From NCBI GenBank assembly GCA_958295665.1, contig OY282558.1, positions 307,554,092 to 307,618,091 on the forward strand: a DNA stretch of 64,000 nucleotides, in the 5' to 3' direction. This document shows, one piece after another, positions 1 to 10,143 of this stretch. The notes below the pieces were generated by a model that was not told the origin of the DNA, did no database searches, and was given only the letters and a program-made list of their open reading frames with translations. Both the position numbers and the translations under genes were made by a program. The stretch is from Tipula vernalis (taxonomy: Eukaryota; Arthropoda; Insecta; Diptera; Tipulidae). Every line of letters begins with the position of its first letter. The first letter of the stretch is position 1.

Positions 1-1386
1 TTGTTCAAATTTCTGGGATCTAAACAAATTCGTAATTTACCATTTGACTTTTCTACCACTACGATGCTGTTTACCCAATCAGAAGGTTTAGTAACCCTTT
101 CAATAACCTGGATTTGTTCCATATGATTCAATTCCTCTTTCAATTTGTTCTCTAATTTAAAGGGAAATTTACGCAAAGGTTCTATTACGGGACTAATATT
201 TGGATCTACCGTCAAATGTACTATATTTGGTAAAGAGCCAATGCCTTCAAAAATATCTGACTGTAACAAATCAATTTGCCCGACTACAAACGTCTTCTTT
301 ATTAAACCCAGTGAGAAACTAGATTCTATGCCAATTATTGTTTCACAGTTTACATTCACAACAAAAAATTTCAAAATTTCTATGCGATTATTAATCTGAC
401 ATTCTACGTTACAATTTCCAATAGGACAAATTTTCTCATTCGCAAAAGACGTTAACTCAGTCAATGATCGCTCAATAATATTCTTATCTAAATTCAACGA
501 TTCAAATGTAACAAGCGACATAACATTTGCTTGTGCTCCAGTATCTACTAAAGCTTTTAATTCTACACCGTTAATTATAATCTTAATTATTAAACTAGAT
601 AATAAATTTGAATTTTTAATAATTCCTATAAATAAATTATTTGATTCATCACTTTCGGTCTTATTAACAATACTAATAATTTTTTTTTTCTTTTGAAAAC
701 ACATTTTTTCATAATGCCCTATTTTCCTACAAAAATTACATTTTGACAAAACTGCCGGACATTTTGTTTTATGTATTTGACCACACCTTGTGCATTCCTT
801 ATTATTATCATTAAAACTAGCAGTTTTGCTGTTATTTTTACTGTAGCTACCTTACTGATTGCCACCACTATTATTACTGTTATAATTATTATAGCCTCTG
901 TTTTTGGCATGTGATATTTTATTAATAGAAATTTGTTCAGTTTCTCTCACCTGATTTTTTGCCATCAAGAAAGTTCTTGACATTTCCAAAACCTTAGTGC
1001 AATCCAGTTCTTTCTCCGTTAATAATTTTTCTTTTAAATTTTGATATTGCGGCCGCAATCCGGAAATATAAATATCTTTTACCAAATCATTTGATAAATC
1101 ACCGAACTGGCACGATTTGGCTTTTAACTTAAGATCCGTCATGTAATCTTCGAATGTTTGCGTTGCTTGTTGCTTAGTCGTAAAAAATATGTGCCTTGCA
1201 TGAGTTTGATTCGGTTTGGGTGTAAAATGGGTATCAAACTTTACACACAAATCATCAAATTTTTCATCTTCATCGTCCATCCCAAACGAATTAAAAGTCT
1301 CCAAATGGGCAATCCCAATCATTTGTAGTAACAACGCGTTTTTCCGTGCATTGCTAACTGAATTTAAGCTATTAGCCTTTAGATAA
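1..1386 (-). pseudogene. Ty3/gypsy gag-pol fragment, runs off the left edge
   Basis: Read on the minus strand from about 1386 down to 1. A Gag segment (best part 852-1334) is followed by two zinc knuckles at about 681-800 (the second reads CNFCRKIGHYEKMC), an aspartic protease with LVDTGAQANV at about 530-560, and the N-terminal reverse transcriptase region near position 1 (KSNGKLRICLDPRNLN). Order gag-zinc knuckle-protease-RT in one frame is typical of Ty3/gypsy. The frame is broken only by one TAA at 852-854, just before the zinc knuckles. The 5' part of gag is lost near 1386, where similarity ends and AT-rich sequence begins. The rest of pol lies outside the window. A decayed or recently stopped copy; the family clade is not resolved. 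Confidence 0.85.
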
Positions 1387-1830
1387 ATGGTAAATTGTTG
1401 CAGCTGTATTATTTACCTTTTGTTTGCTATCGGTATTAATTATTTATTTATGTTAATAATTAAAATACTTTATTATTTTACTTTATGTATCTTTATTGTT
1501 TTAACTACACGTCTTGTACGTGCGACTATACATCTTATAAATCTATGGTTGATCACTGAACTGTATTTCAAATGCTTTTATTGTATCTCCAACAAGCAAA
1601 GTCCAACAAACAACTATATTACAGCAGCCATAATTTAAAACTATTTCCTTTCACATAAGGAGCCAATGTCGTATGTGTCTACGCCATTTTATCAGCCATG
1701 TGTATTTTTACTTTCTTTTACTCTAGTAAAATAAAGTATAGTAATCATGAAAATTTTGGACCTTGAGATTTTTAGAGATTTATTTGTTTTGAGGTCCCCT
1801 GAGTCCAAAAAAGTGGGTTTCGAAATGGTG
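1387..1830. other. AT-rich spacer, nothing recognised
   Basis: No coding similarity, terminal repeat or RNA gene was seen. It may include leader or LTR sequence of the preceding minus-strand gypsy fragment, but no matching second LTR is in the window. Confidence 0.4.
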
Positions 1831-2193
1831 TCTGTCTGTCTATCTGTCAGTCTGTCAGTCTGTCAGTCTGTCAGTCTGTCAGTCTGTCAGTCTGTCAGTC
1901 TGTCAGTCTGTCAGTCTGTCAGTCTGTCAGTCTGTCAGTCTGTCAGTCTGTCAGTCTGTCAGTCTGTCAGTCTGTCAGTCTGTCAATCTGTCAGTCTGTC
2001 AGTCTGTCAGTCTGTCAGTCTGTCAGTCTGTCAGTCTGTCAGTCTGTCAGTCTGTCAGTCTGTCAGTCTGTCAGTCTGTCAGTCTGTCAGTCTGTCAGTC
2101 TGTCAGTCTGTCAGTCTGTCAGTCTGTCAGTCTGTCAGTCTGTCAGTCTGTCAGTCTGTCAGTCTGTCAGTCTGTCAGTCTGTCAGTCTGTCT
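1831..2193. repeat. Octamer tandem repeat (AGTCTGTC)n
   Basis: About 45 nearly perfect copies of an 8-bp unit, with TCTG/TATC variants at the left end and a single C-to-A type change near 1985. It opens an artificial reading frame of serine, valine, cysteine, glutamine and leucine that is not a gene. The homogeneity suggests recent expansion. Confidence 0.95.
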
Positions 2194-2676
2194 GTGTTCT
2201 CTCTACAGCCCAGATGGTTTAACCAATCGGACTGAAACTTCAGATTTAAGCTTTTTTGATAAATTGGGAGGTCCCAGTGAATTTTACTCCAAATCGGCTA
2301 ACCGGAAGTGGCCACTCCCCTGGTCCAGAAAATTTATTTTGCAAATATCTTAAAAAATATAAGGTTTACAAAAAACTACTAAACACAAAATGTTTCCAAA
2401 AATTAAAAACAAATAAAAATAAAAAATTAAGAAAAAAATTAAAAAATTAAAAAAAAAAATTAAGAAAAAAATAAATTTTCTTAAAATTCTCTGTTCATAA
2501 AACAAAGTCGTGTGTTGGCCACACCTCAATTTTTTTTTTTTTTGTATTCACTTTTGCTTCGCCAAATATATATACGAGTATAACGGTGTCCGGGTTTGGG
2601 ATGCTGATCCGTCATGGGGTGATTCCTTGGTTCATTCTGAGAAACAAATCGTATGTGGAGGGGGGTCCTTTGAGAT
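2194..2676. other. Flank of the octamer array, AT-rich, no gene
   Basis: Begins with a unique stretch (2194-2340) that looks like the non-repetitive part of a dispersed element carrying the octamer array, then A-rich sequence to about 2480. No protein similarity and no terminal repeat found. Confidence 0.4.
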
Positions 2677-3463
2677 ACAGGGTGTTTAAAAAATTTGGTT
2701 CAGAAAAAAAGTACACCCAAATATTAAACTGTAACTTCCAAAATATTTATTGGAGAGCAACCAACTTAGTCTTATTTGGTTGGTAATCGTATAGGCTATT
2801 ATTAAGGTTTAAGTGGTTATCTTGTATCTGCATACGTTTGAGAGCTATGGTGATTTAAAGTAAAAAAAAATATTTGTTTTTTATAAAATCGAGTTTTTCT
2901 AAAAAAAAACCGTTTAATTTTTTCTTTTGTTTATTTAATTTTAATTTGTCATGATCTCCTCTACAATCCCTCAATACAAAGTTTGGGTCGAGGAGTTATA
3001 AAAGGTGCTCAAAATGTCCTCCTTGTGATTGAATAAATGCTAATATTCGTTTTAGTATGCCTTTGGTTATTTCAATTCTTGGTAATTTTTCCCTTATCTG
3101 TTGTGCTGCTGTGTGTATTCGTTGTATAAGTTCTTCTTTTGTTTCAATTTCTTTGGAGTATACAAGCGCCTTCATCCTTCCCCATACATAAAAATCTAAT
3201 ACCGTAAGATCGGGGGATCTTGCAGGCCAATGAATTGGACCATTTCTTCCAATCCAATTATTTGGATAATTTTCGTTAAAAAAATTCCAAACATTATTAT
3301 GGTAGTGACAAGGTGCACCATCATGTTGGTATGTATGCGAGAATCTACTTAAAATGGGAACATCATCAAAAAGGAGTGGCAAATCGTTTTGTAAAAATTG
3401 TAAATAACGTTCACCATTTAATTTATTATTTTGTCTTTTTATTATATTTACTTTCACGATCAC
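2677..3463 (-). pseudogene. mariner-type transposase relic, DD41D (rosa-like) signature
   Basis: The minus-strand frame 2996-3463 encodes the C-terminal catalytic half of a Tc1/mariner transposase: QHDGAPCHY supplies the second aspartate and WPARSPDLTVLDFYVWG follows. There are 41 residues between the D of HDG and the D of VLD, the spacing known for the rosa (DD41D) group; the alternative D in SPD would give 36. The N-terminal DNA-binding part and the first catalytic Asp are missing upstream of 3463. The segment 2677-2995 beyond the stop is AT-rich 3' UTR, and TACAGGGTGTTTAA at 2676 is a candidate end. The opposite terminus was not found, so this is a truncated, dead copy. Confidence 0.75.
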
Positions 3464-3637
3464 TTCCGTATTTTATGATTTATATATATATACATATTTT
3501 AATAAGTGAAACACAACTTTATTGCTCAGTGCTATCCTTTTTCTGACTTATTTTATTTGTTCAAAAACCACTGAACTTATTTCAGGGATGCACACATCTT
3601 ATCATTTACATAACTATAATAAGAGGTGTGCACTACT
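3464..3637. other. AT-rich junction between mariner relic and gypsy gag
   Basis: Short spacer without recognised content. Some of it may be 3' sequence of the adjacent gag fragment. Confidence 0.3.
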
Positions 3638-4300
3638 TTATGTTACAAACACATAGCCTAATTTATGCTCATTTATTCCGTGTATTATAAAATAGATGAC
3701 ATTTTCTTCACTAATATATTTTTTTGCTACTGCACACATCTCAAAAAAATTAGCCACCAATCCTTGCTCTCTATTTCTAACCTTTTTTCTTAATATCTCA
3801 TGTAACTCAGCCTCGCTTTTCCTTGACTTAAAATTTTTAATCAAAGCTTCTTTAAACGTGTCTCAACTTATGTCCTTTAGTCTCGTACAAATTCCCGGCA
3901 TACGCTTTCATCTTACTCCTCGATGCTAGAATAAATACACTCTGATCTATCCTGTGTATTTCCATCAACTTTTCCACTTGATGAGCCCATTGCTCTGATG
4001 TCAACCCACTCTCATCCGTAGGATCGAATGTTGGCAATATTTCGATTACATCCCGAATCGAAAACCGCGCGCTTCCTAAATCAACCTTTCCGCTACTCTT
4101 CCATGCATGCCCAATAGATTCATCATTGAGAGAGAGCCACTACTATGATCATTCATCATATCCCGTAGCAGCCTCTCTAATAATTCCTCTCTTTTTCCTG
4201 CAGCGTTAAGAGCACGCGATGCTAATTCTTTTTTTTTCTTTGTTCACGCACATTTAATTTATCTGCCGTCTTTTCTACTATCACTTTTTCCACTTATTTG
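3638..4300 (-). pseudogene. Ty3/gypsy Gag fragment with SAP-like N-terminal motif
   Basis: Minus-strand Gag in three pieces. The N-terminal piece (about 4130-4300) contains ELASRALNAAGKREELLERL, which fits the SAP DNA-binding helix-turn-helix pattern. The middle piece (3852-4080) contains LPTFDPTDESGLTSEQWAHQ and the C-terminal piece (3638-3844) is rich in charged helices and ends where the element is cut. Frameshifts lie near 4100 and 3848; at 3848 the sequence also shows a TGA where a Trp codon is expected. No zinc knuckle or pol remains to the left. The order implies a 5' LTR to the right, probably the LTR-like segment ending at 5297. Confidence 0.7.
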
Positions 4301-5067
4301 TAAACAAAATGAAACACGATATAGTATTAATCTGGATGGCCTCTAATAAAACGCTTTTTCTTAAATTTTATTTACACTCTTTATTTTTGTATTTTCGCCC
4401 TTAGTATCGCACATCTGTTCTCTTGTGTCGCGCTGCTCTTTTTTTTCGGAAATCTCCTTCCTTCTTTTTTTCTGTTCATTATTCATTTGAAGTTAGGTGC
4501 GTTTCACATACTGACCCTATTTACATGATTATAATGGCTCTCTACTCTAAATTACATAACGGGTTTAAACAATAATACATGTAGGACAAAAATACTATAA
4601 CGATGCTCCTGTTATTTTAGTATTCTTTTCTTTTATTATTTCTTATTGCTGTTACACACTCCGTTCCATCACGGATATATTTATTTTATTATTATATCTA
4701 TCCCTATGCGCCATACCTTTCCATTTTTCCATATGGCTTTTTAACCCTACTACCCATCCCTATCAACACCTCTTGCCTTTGCTTATCTTAAATATATTAC
4801 ATTCACTGTGTTCCATTGGAAACAATTTGCTACTGCCAATAAGTAATAAAACACTAAATAATAAAATAATTAAAATATTTTTACGATTTAACAATTGCGC
4901 GTTGTATCTCTAACATAAACAAAAATTATTTGTTTTTAACTCTAATCGAACCAACATATTTTTGCTATGTTAGTAAATTCAAATTCTAATCAAATAAGTT
5001 ACTAAATTTTTTGTAGAGAATGAGTCGATGTCAAGTACGTTGTATGGAAATGTTTCAAAATAAAATA
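4301..5067. other. Leader/LTR region of the gypsy gag fragment
   Basis: AT-rich, no open coding sequence. Because the gag at 3638-4300 points left and an LTR-like end lies at 5297, this stretch should contain the primer-binding site and most of the 5' LTR, but the inner LTR border could not be placed. Confidence 0.35.
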
Positions 5068-5297
5068 CTGTTCTCGTTGTTGTCTTATTAAAACAAATAA
5101 AATTAATTCCACTTTAGGTGTTATTCGTTCAATTGTTTGTTTATTTCTATTTAAGCTTACAAAAAAGAATGCACTGCACGAAAATGCCCTGCACTCCAAA
5201 CTCTCCCTATACACAACACAATCTACCCAGTAAACACTTCATGGGTTTTATAATATAAAGCTAGGTGGCATTATTTTCATTTTAATTTAGTACATCA
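5068..5297. repeat. LTR-end fragment, copy 1 of 2
   Basis: About 230 bp nearly identical to 62747-62979, in the same orientation. Both end at TTTAGTACATCA, so on the minus strand the repeat starts with TGATG, as an LTR should. It lies directly upstream of the minus-strand gag at 3638-4300 and is probably its 5' LTR start. Confidence 0.8.
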
Positions 5298-5664
5298 GTT
5301 CGGCCACGCTATTCAATTGACGTCCTCGTCAATGTGAAGCCAAATTTCGGTTATGACGAGCTATATGTATTTTTTTATTTAAAATCAAATTATACGTTAA
5401 ACTGCTCTTAGTAATAACGGAAATTTAGCTTTAACAATTCTAAACTTAAATTTAACTTATAAGTACAATATTAATAGTGAAACATCTTTACTATGAAATT
5501 GAACTAAATAATTAAATATTGATACTCTAATACAATAAATTCAATTACTTTTTATGTAAACAACCAAAGACAACATTAAAACTTACGTCTAAGTTAACAA
5601 TAAATTCAAACAATAAGGATACATTTGATTGCTTCATTAAATAAACTTTACTTTTAAATGTTTC
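5298..5664. other. AT-rich sequence downstream of gypsy integrase
   Basis: Lies 3' of the integrase stop at 5665 on the minus strand. The frame after that stop is not similar to pol. A 3' LTR would be expected here but was not recognised. Confidence 0.3.
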
Positions 5665-6715
5665 CTAAACAATGAATCTATCTCGATCTAAAACTTTATG
5701 GATCTGATATGGTTCCCTATAAGAAGGTTCTAATTTCAGACTAGCTCCTGTCGCTACTGGTAGACATCGTACCATCACCAAATCACCTACAATAAATTTT
5801 TCACCTTCCCGTCTCTTGCTATCATAGTACTTTTTCTGTTTTTCTTGATCTCTATAGATAAGATCTGAAATTTCGTCCAAATTAACTATCAATGTGTTTC
5901 CGACTTCTTCATTTATGCGATTAATCTCGTCTGTTAAAGGATTGTCATGGGGCCCAGCCGGTATATACCTATATATAACATTAGCTGGAGTTTGTTTGAT
6001 TACATTATGAACCGAATTGTTAATAGACCACTGCACCTGTAACAATACCTTATCCCAATCATCGCAACTTATGTTTGTCGTCATCGTTTTTAATCCTAAT
6101 AAAATTTTCCTATTAATAGCTTCTACCTGACCGTTCGCTCTTGGGGCTTGAGAAGCAACATTAAATAACATAATGTTATAAGACTCGCATAACCTTTTAA
6201 ATACTTTTCCTATAAAACTGCTACCTCTATTCGTTATCAACCGTCTAGGTTTCCCATAGCAAAACATAAATTTTATAAAAGCATTCGCTGTTTCTCTAGG
6301 CTCTACAGTTTTAACCGGCTTTAACCATCCATATTTAGAGAAACCGTCTATGATGCTGAATACGTACTTTCGCTTTTCCTTTGTAACATGGCCCTAAATG
6401 ATCGGCATGAATTGTATCAAAAGGAACTGAACCCTTGTCTATCGGATGTAGTAGGCCAGCTTGTTTGCCGACCGGTACTTTATAGAATAAACAATTGATA
6501 CAACGTTTAATATATTTTTCGACTTCTACTCTCATACCAGGAAAATAATAATTTTCTTTTAGTTTGTCAAGGGTCTTATCTATAGCTATATGTGGAACTT
6601 ATTTGTGAGCGTCCGCAATTAAATCAAATTTTAATTCACTAGGAACATACAATACCCACCTACCTTTAGTTATTTTATACACTCGGTGTTTTGTTATACG
6701 ATAAAATAATACACG
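5665..6715 (-). pseudogene. Ty3/gypsy integrase fragment
   Basis: Minus strand. The zinc-binding (HHCC) part is at 6335-6700, with the Cys pair in KRCINCLFYKVPVGK; the catalytic core follows. DTIHADHLGP carries the first Asp, ITNRGSSF the position normally held by the second (DRGSNF; here N replaces D), and NGQVEAIN the Glu. The C-terminal domain (VRCLPVATGASLKLEPSYREPY) ends at 5665. A frameshift sits near 6350 and an in-frame TAA near 6600 interrupts the HHCC motif. With the Asp-to-Asn change it cannot be active. Reverse transcriptase and gag of this copy are absent; to the right it abuts another element at about 6715. Confidence 0.8.
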
Positions 6716-6882
6716 ATATTACATTTATAATTATTAATCTTTATTTCATAGAAGGGTATTTATTCTGTGTGTACCATGACACGCTGCTTATACAATACCA
6801 TAGAGTTAAGTTAGACACAATTCATATAAAGGGAGTGTGTTTTATACAGTAACATGACAATAACACAACATCCCCCCTTTCG
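6716..6882 (-). repeat. 3' LTR segment with polypurine tract
   Basis: On the minus strand the sequence reads AAAGGGGGGA (6871-6882) directly followed by TGTTGTGTTATTG, the usual polypurine tract then LTR start. The LTR-like part runs leftwards to about 6716 and contains AATAAA signals near 6758 and 6745. It is truncated or very short and abuts the integrase fragment. It belongs to the pol C-terminus at 6981-7475. Confidence 0.6.
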
Positions 6883-6980
6883 AGATACTATTCAGAATGT
6901 ATTTATATACATTTAAATTAAAATTGATTAAATTCATTTATATTTTTTTTCATTTGATTACATATTATTGTTACTTAAAT

Positions 6981-7475
6981 TTACTGATAATCTGTCATCC
7001 ATACTTGAGGTCGCCGATCTCTTTGTGGTCTAGGAGAGGACAACTCAGTGATCTGGGACTCCTGAGGCACATCAATTTCTTGTAATGAATCATCAATCTG
7101 ATTCTCGTTCACGTGTGAATTGCCGCTCACACTCTCAGGTTCGGCCTCAGAGACTGGCGAACTCTCGTGTGTTGGAATGTGGGTTTGTATATTTTTATTA
7201 AATTGAAAATATGGAGCAGGAATTAAAAACCATCTGTTCCGTCGATAAGTTCCCGATTCAGTTTCTATTAATTATGAACGCGGCTCGTTTAGTTTTTTTA
7301 CTACTCGTCCATAAGAACGTAAATCCACAACCCATACTCCATCACCGGAATTTAATTGAGACAAGTCTTGTGCCCTGTGTCTTTTATTATAATTTCTAAT
7401 TTGTTTGTATTTTAGGTCATTTTCCTTACCAACAACCTCACTTGAATTGGGAACTGCCAGCGCCTCCACACTGAA
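6981..7475 (-). pseudogene. Ty3/gypsy Pol C-terminus
   Basis: Minus-strand reading frame. It contains YNKRHRAQDLSQLNSGDGVW and, further on, RRNRWFLIPAPYF and RPQRDRRPQVWMTDYQ before a TAA at 6981-6983, which resembles the basic tail after integrase in insect gypsy polyproteins. A TAA near 7270 interrupts the frame. The polypurine tract and LTR follow 100 bp downstream, so this is the 3' end of one element, truncated at about 7475. Confidence 0.65.
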
Positions 7476-8027
7476 AAAAAAAAATCTTCATTTTATTTAT
7501 AAATGCCGTTTATAAATTTGTATAACCACTTTTTCGTAATATATATAAATTTTTTTATATACATATATGTAATACGAATTTTTTTATAAACTTAGTTATT
7601 GGTTGACAACCGCCGTTTATAACCCGAAAATTGAGAATTTTTTGCCAAAATATAAATTTAATGAACATTGTTATCAGCCTATGAAACGTTTATATTGTCT
7701 ATGAATCGTTTATAAATCGTTTTTAAACAAAATTCATAAACAAATTTGTTGATTTTATAACTTTATTTATAAGCTGTTGAACAAATTCATTTAAGTATTG
7801 AAATATATTAAAATTAGGTCAAATTTATAAATAATTTCATAAAATCCATGATTGATTTAATCAAATTAATAAATAAAATTAATAAAGTATATTTAAAACT
7901 TAAATTTAGTTATTTTTTTAAAACTTTATTTATTAGATAGTGAACATATTCATAAAATTACTAAAATTAATAATAGAAAATAAAATGCAGTAAAATATAC
8001 AGTTATATGGAGATGATGAAACTCGTG
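7476..8027. other. AT-rich spacer with repeated TTTATAA motifs
   Basis: No coding similarity. The motif GCCGTTTATAA occurs at about 7507 and 7612 and many TTTATAA-like words recur, suggesting a degraded MITE or simple repeat. Confidence 0.35.
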
Positions 8028-9375
8028 GTAATTGGTTAGGAAGTATCCAAGCTCGGACTTGCCCACTTGGCCAGATTACACAAATCTAATTAATTTTTTA
8101 TTCCATTTCCATCGTAGATATCGAATTTCATAGTAATCGGTTTAAAAAGAATAGCTCTTAGCTAAAATTAGCCCTGTTCATCGCAAATGTCGAACTTTAT
8201 ATTGATAGGTTAAGAAATAGCCAAGCTAGGAATTAAACATTTGTCCCAATTCCATAAATTCAATTAAAAATTAATTTCGTATTCCAATTCCATCGCCGGT
8301 GTCGAATTTCATAGTAATCGGTTAAGAAATAGTCGCTCGAACCTATACATTTGTCCCAATTCATAACTCGAATCTAAAATAGCCTAATTCGAACCTAAAA
8401 CCAGTCCTGTTCATCGCTAATGTCGAATGTTTTATTGATCGGTTAAGAAATAGCCAAGCTCGGAATTAAACATTTGTCCCAATTCCATAAATTCAATTAA
8501 AAATTAATTTCGAATTCCAATTCCATCGCCAGTGTCGAATTTCATAGTAATCGGTTAAGAAATAGTCGCTCGAACCTATACATTTGTCCCAATTCATAAC
8601 TCGAATCTAAAATAGCCTAATTCGAACCTAAAACCAGTCCTGTTCATCGCTAATGTCGAATCTTATATTGATCGGTTAAGAAATAGCCAAGCTCGGAATT
8701 AAACATTTGTCCCAATTCCATAAATTCAATTAAAAATTAATTCCGAATTCCAATTCCATCGCCAGTGTCGAATTTCATAGTAATCGGTTAAGAAATAGTC
8801 GCTCGAACCTATACATTTGTCCCAATTCATAACTCGATCCTAAAATAGCCTAATTCGAACCTAAAACTAGTCCTGTTCATCGCTAATGTCGAATATTATA
8901 TTAATCGGTTAAGAAATAGCCAAGCTCGGAATGATACATTTGTCCCAATTCCATAAATTCAATTAAAAATTAATTTCGTATTCCAATTCCATCGCCAGTC
9001 TCGAATTTGATAGTAATCGGTTAAGAAGTAGGCGCTCGAACCTATACATTTGCCCCAATTCCATAAATTCAATTAAAAATTAATTTCGTATTCCAATTCC
9101 ATCGCCGGTGTCGAATTTCATAGTAATCGGTTAAGAAATAGTCGCTCGAACCTATACATTTGTCCCAATTCATAACTCGAACCTAAAATAGCCTAATTCG
9201 AACCTAAAACTAGTCCTGTTCATGGCTAATGTCGAATTTTACATTGATCGGTTAAGAAATAGCCAAGCTCGGATTTATACATTTGTCCCAATTCCATATA
9301 TTCAATTAAAAATTAATTTCGTATTCCAATTCCATCGCAGAGCAGATGCCAAATTTCATATTAATCGGTTTATCT
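8028..9375. repeat. Dimeric satellite array (110 + 123 bp monomers)
   Basis: The landmark CATTTGTCCCAATTCCATAA starts at 8238, 8471, 8704, 8937, 9047 and 9280. The steps are 233 bp except one of 110 bp. Between landmarks a related monomer begins with CATTTGTCCCAATTCATAAC (for example at 8348 and 9157). The unit is thus a dimer of type A (110 bp) and type B (123 bp), and at 8937-9157 two A monomers follow each other without B. Both share GTCGAATTTCATAGTAATCG-like cores. Edge copies are degraded. Confidence 0.9.
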
Positions 9376-10135
9376 TCGTTTTATCCCGTTTTCTATACCC
9401 ATATAAAACACCCATCTTTTGGGTGGATGTGGAATGTACAAAAAACCAATTCTCTTTATAATATCGTATGGTAAGAGAAAAAGAAAGAGAGTGAGAATGT
9501 CATATTACTACCGTATAGACGTGTAACAAAACAAGTGTAACTGTAAAACAACATGTAAAATATTGAGAAAGATTACCGGGTGAACCTAAATATTTTTCCA
9601 ATTGGCTGAATAAAAATTATCTTTATGCTTTTTATTATAATTTAAATCAAAATAATTATAATGGTAATATGTTAAATATTCCATTGATAAATAATATTTT
9701 TTTTTAAATAATACTCCATATTATATGTAGATATGGTATATACAATATAATCTAATTTTATATTATCTAACTTTGTTTTTGCATTCTGAATATGTAATAA
9801 TTTTACATTTTGAAAATTTTGAACACGGCTGTGGAAACTACTTAAAATAAAAAATAAACAGCATGCGCCCGCACAGCGAAAGATAAAAACGAAAAAAAAA
9901 AAATATATTTTCGGAACGGTAATCGGTACCCAGTTCAGTTGTACTTTGCATGAGCAATCGAGAAATTTTGTTTGAGATGGCACGTTAAAACATGAAACAG
10001 AAGTATAAAGCAAAAAAAAAAAGAAATCTTCGGCTTTCTTTAATTTGTTTTTCATGTAGTAAATTACAATGTTCGCATTTTTTCCGTGCTATTTTTACGA
10101 AATAAGGTATAAAGTAAAAGTGATGATCACGGTGA
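9376..10135. other. AT-rich region, no supported gene
   Basis: A 127-codon minus-strand frame at 9672-10055 has low-complexity Phe-rich composition from poly-A tracts and resembles nothing known. No RNA gene or element ends seen. Confidence 0.4.
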
Positions 10136-10143
10136 GGTATAGG

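Noticed and set aside
852..854. Gag stop codon read through to make Gag-Pol
   Set aside because: The TAA precedes the zinc knuckles, which belong to Gag, and no readthrough context is visible; treated as a lesion.
1831..2193. Possible CRISPR-like array
   Set aside because: Unit is 8 bp with no spacers; simple tandem repeat in a eukaryotic genome.
1747..2235. 162-codon frame rich in Ser, Val, Cys, Gln
   Set aside because: Produced entirely by the AGTCTGTC octamer array.
8028..9375. Possible CRISPR or tandem gene array
   Set aside because: Units are contiguous, alternate in two types, have no spacers and no open frame.
9672..10055. 127-codon minus frame
   Set aside because: Low-complexity Phe-rich translation of poly-A tracts with no recognised motif.
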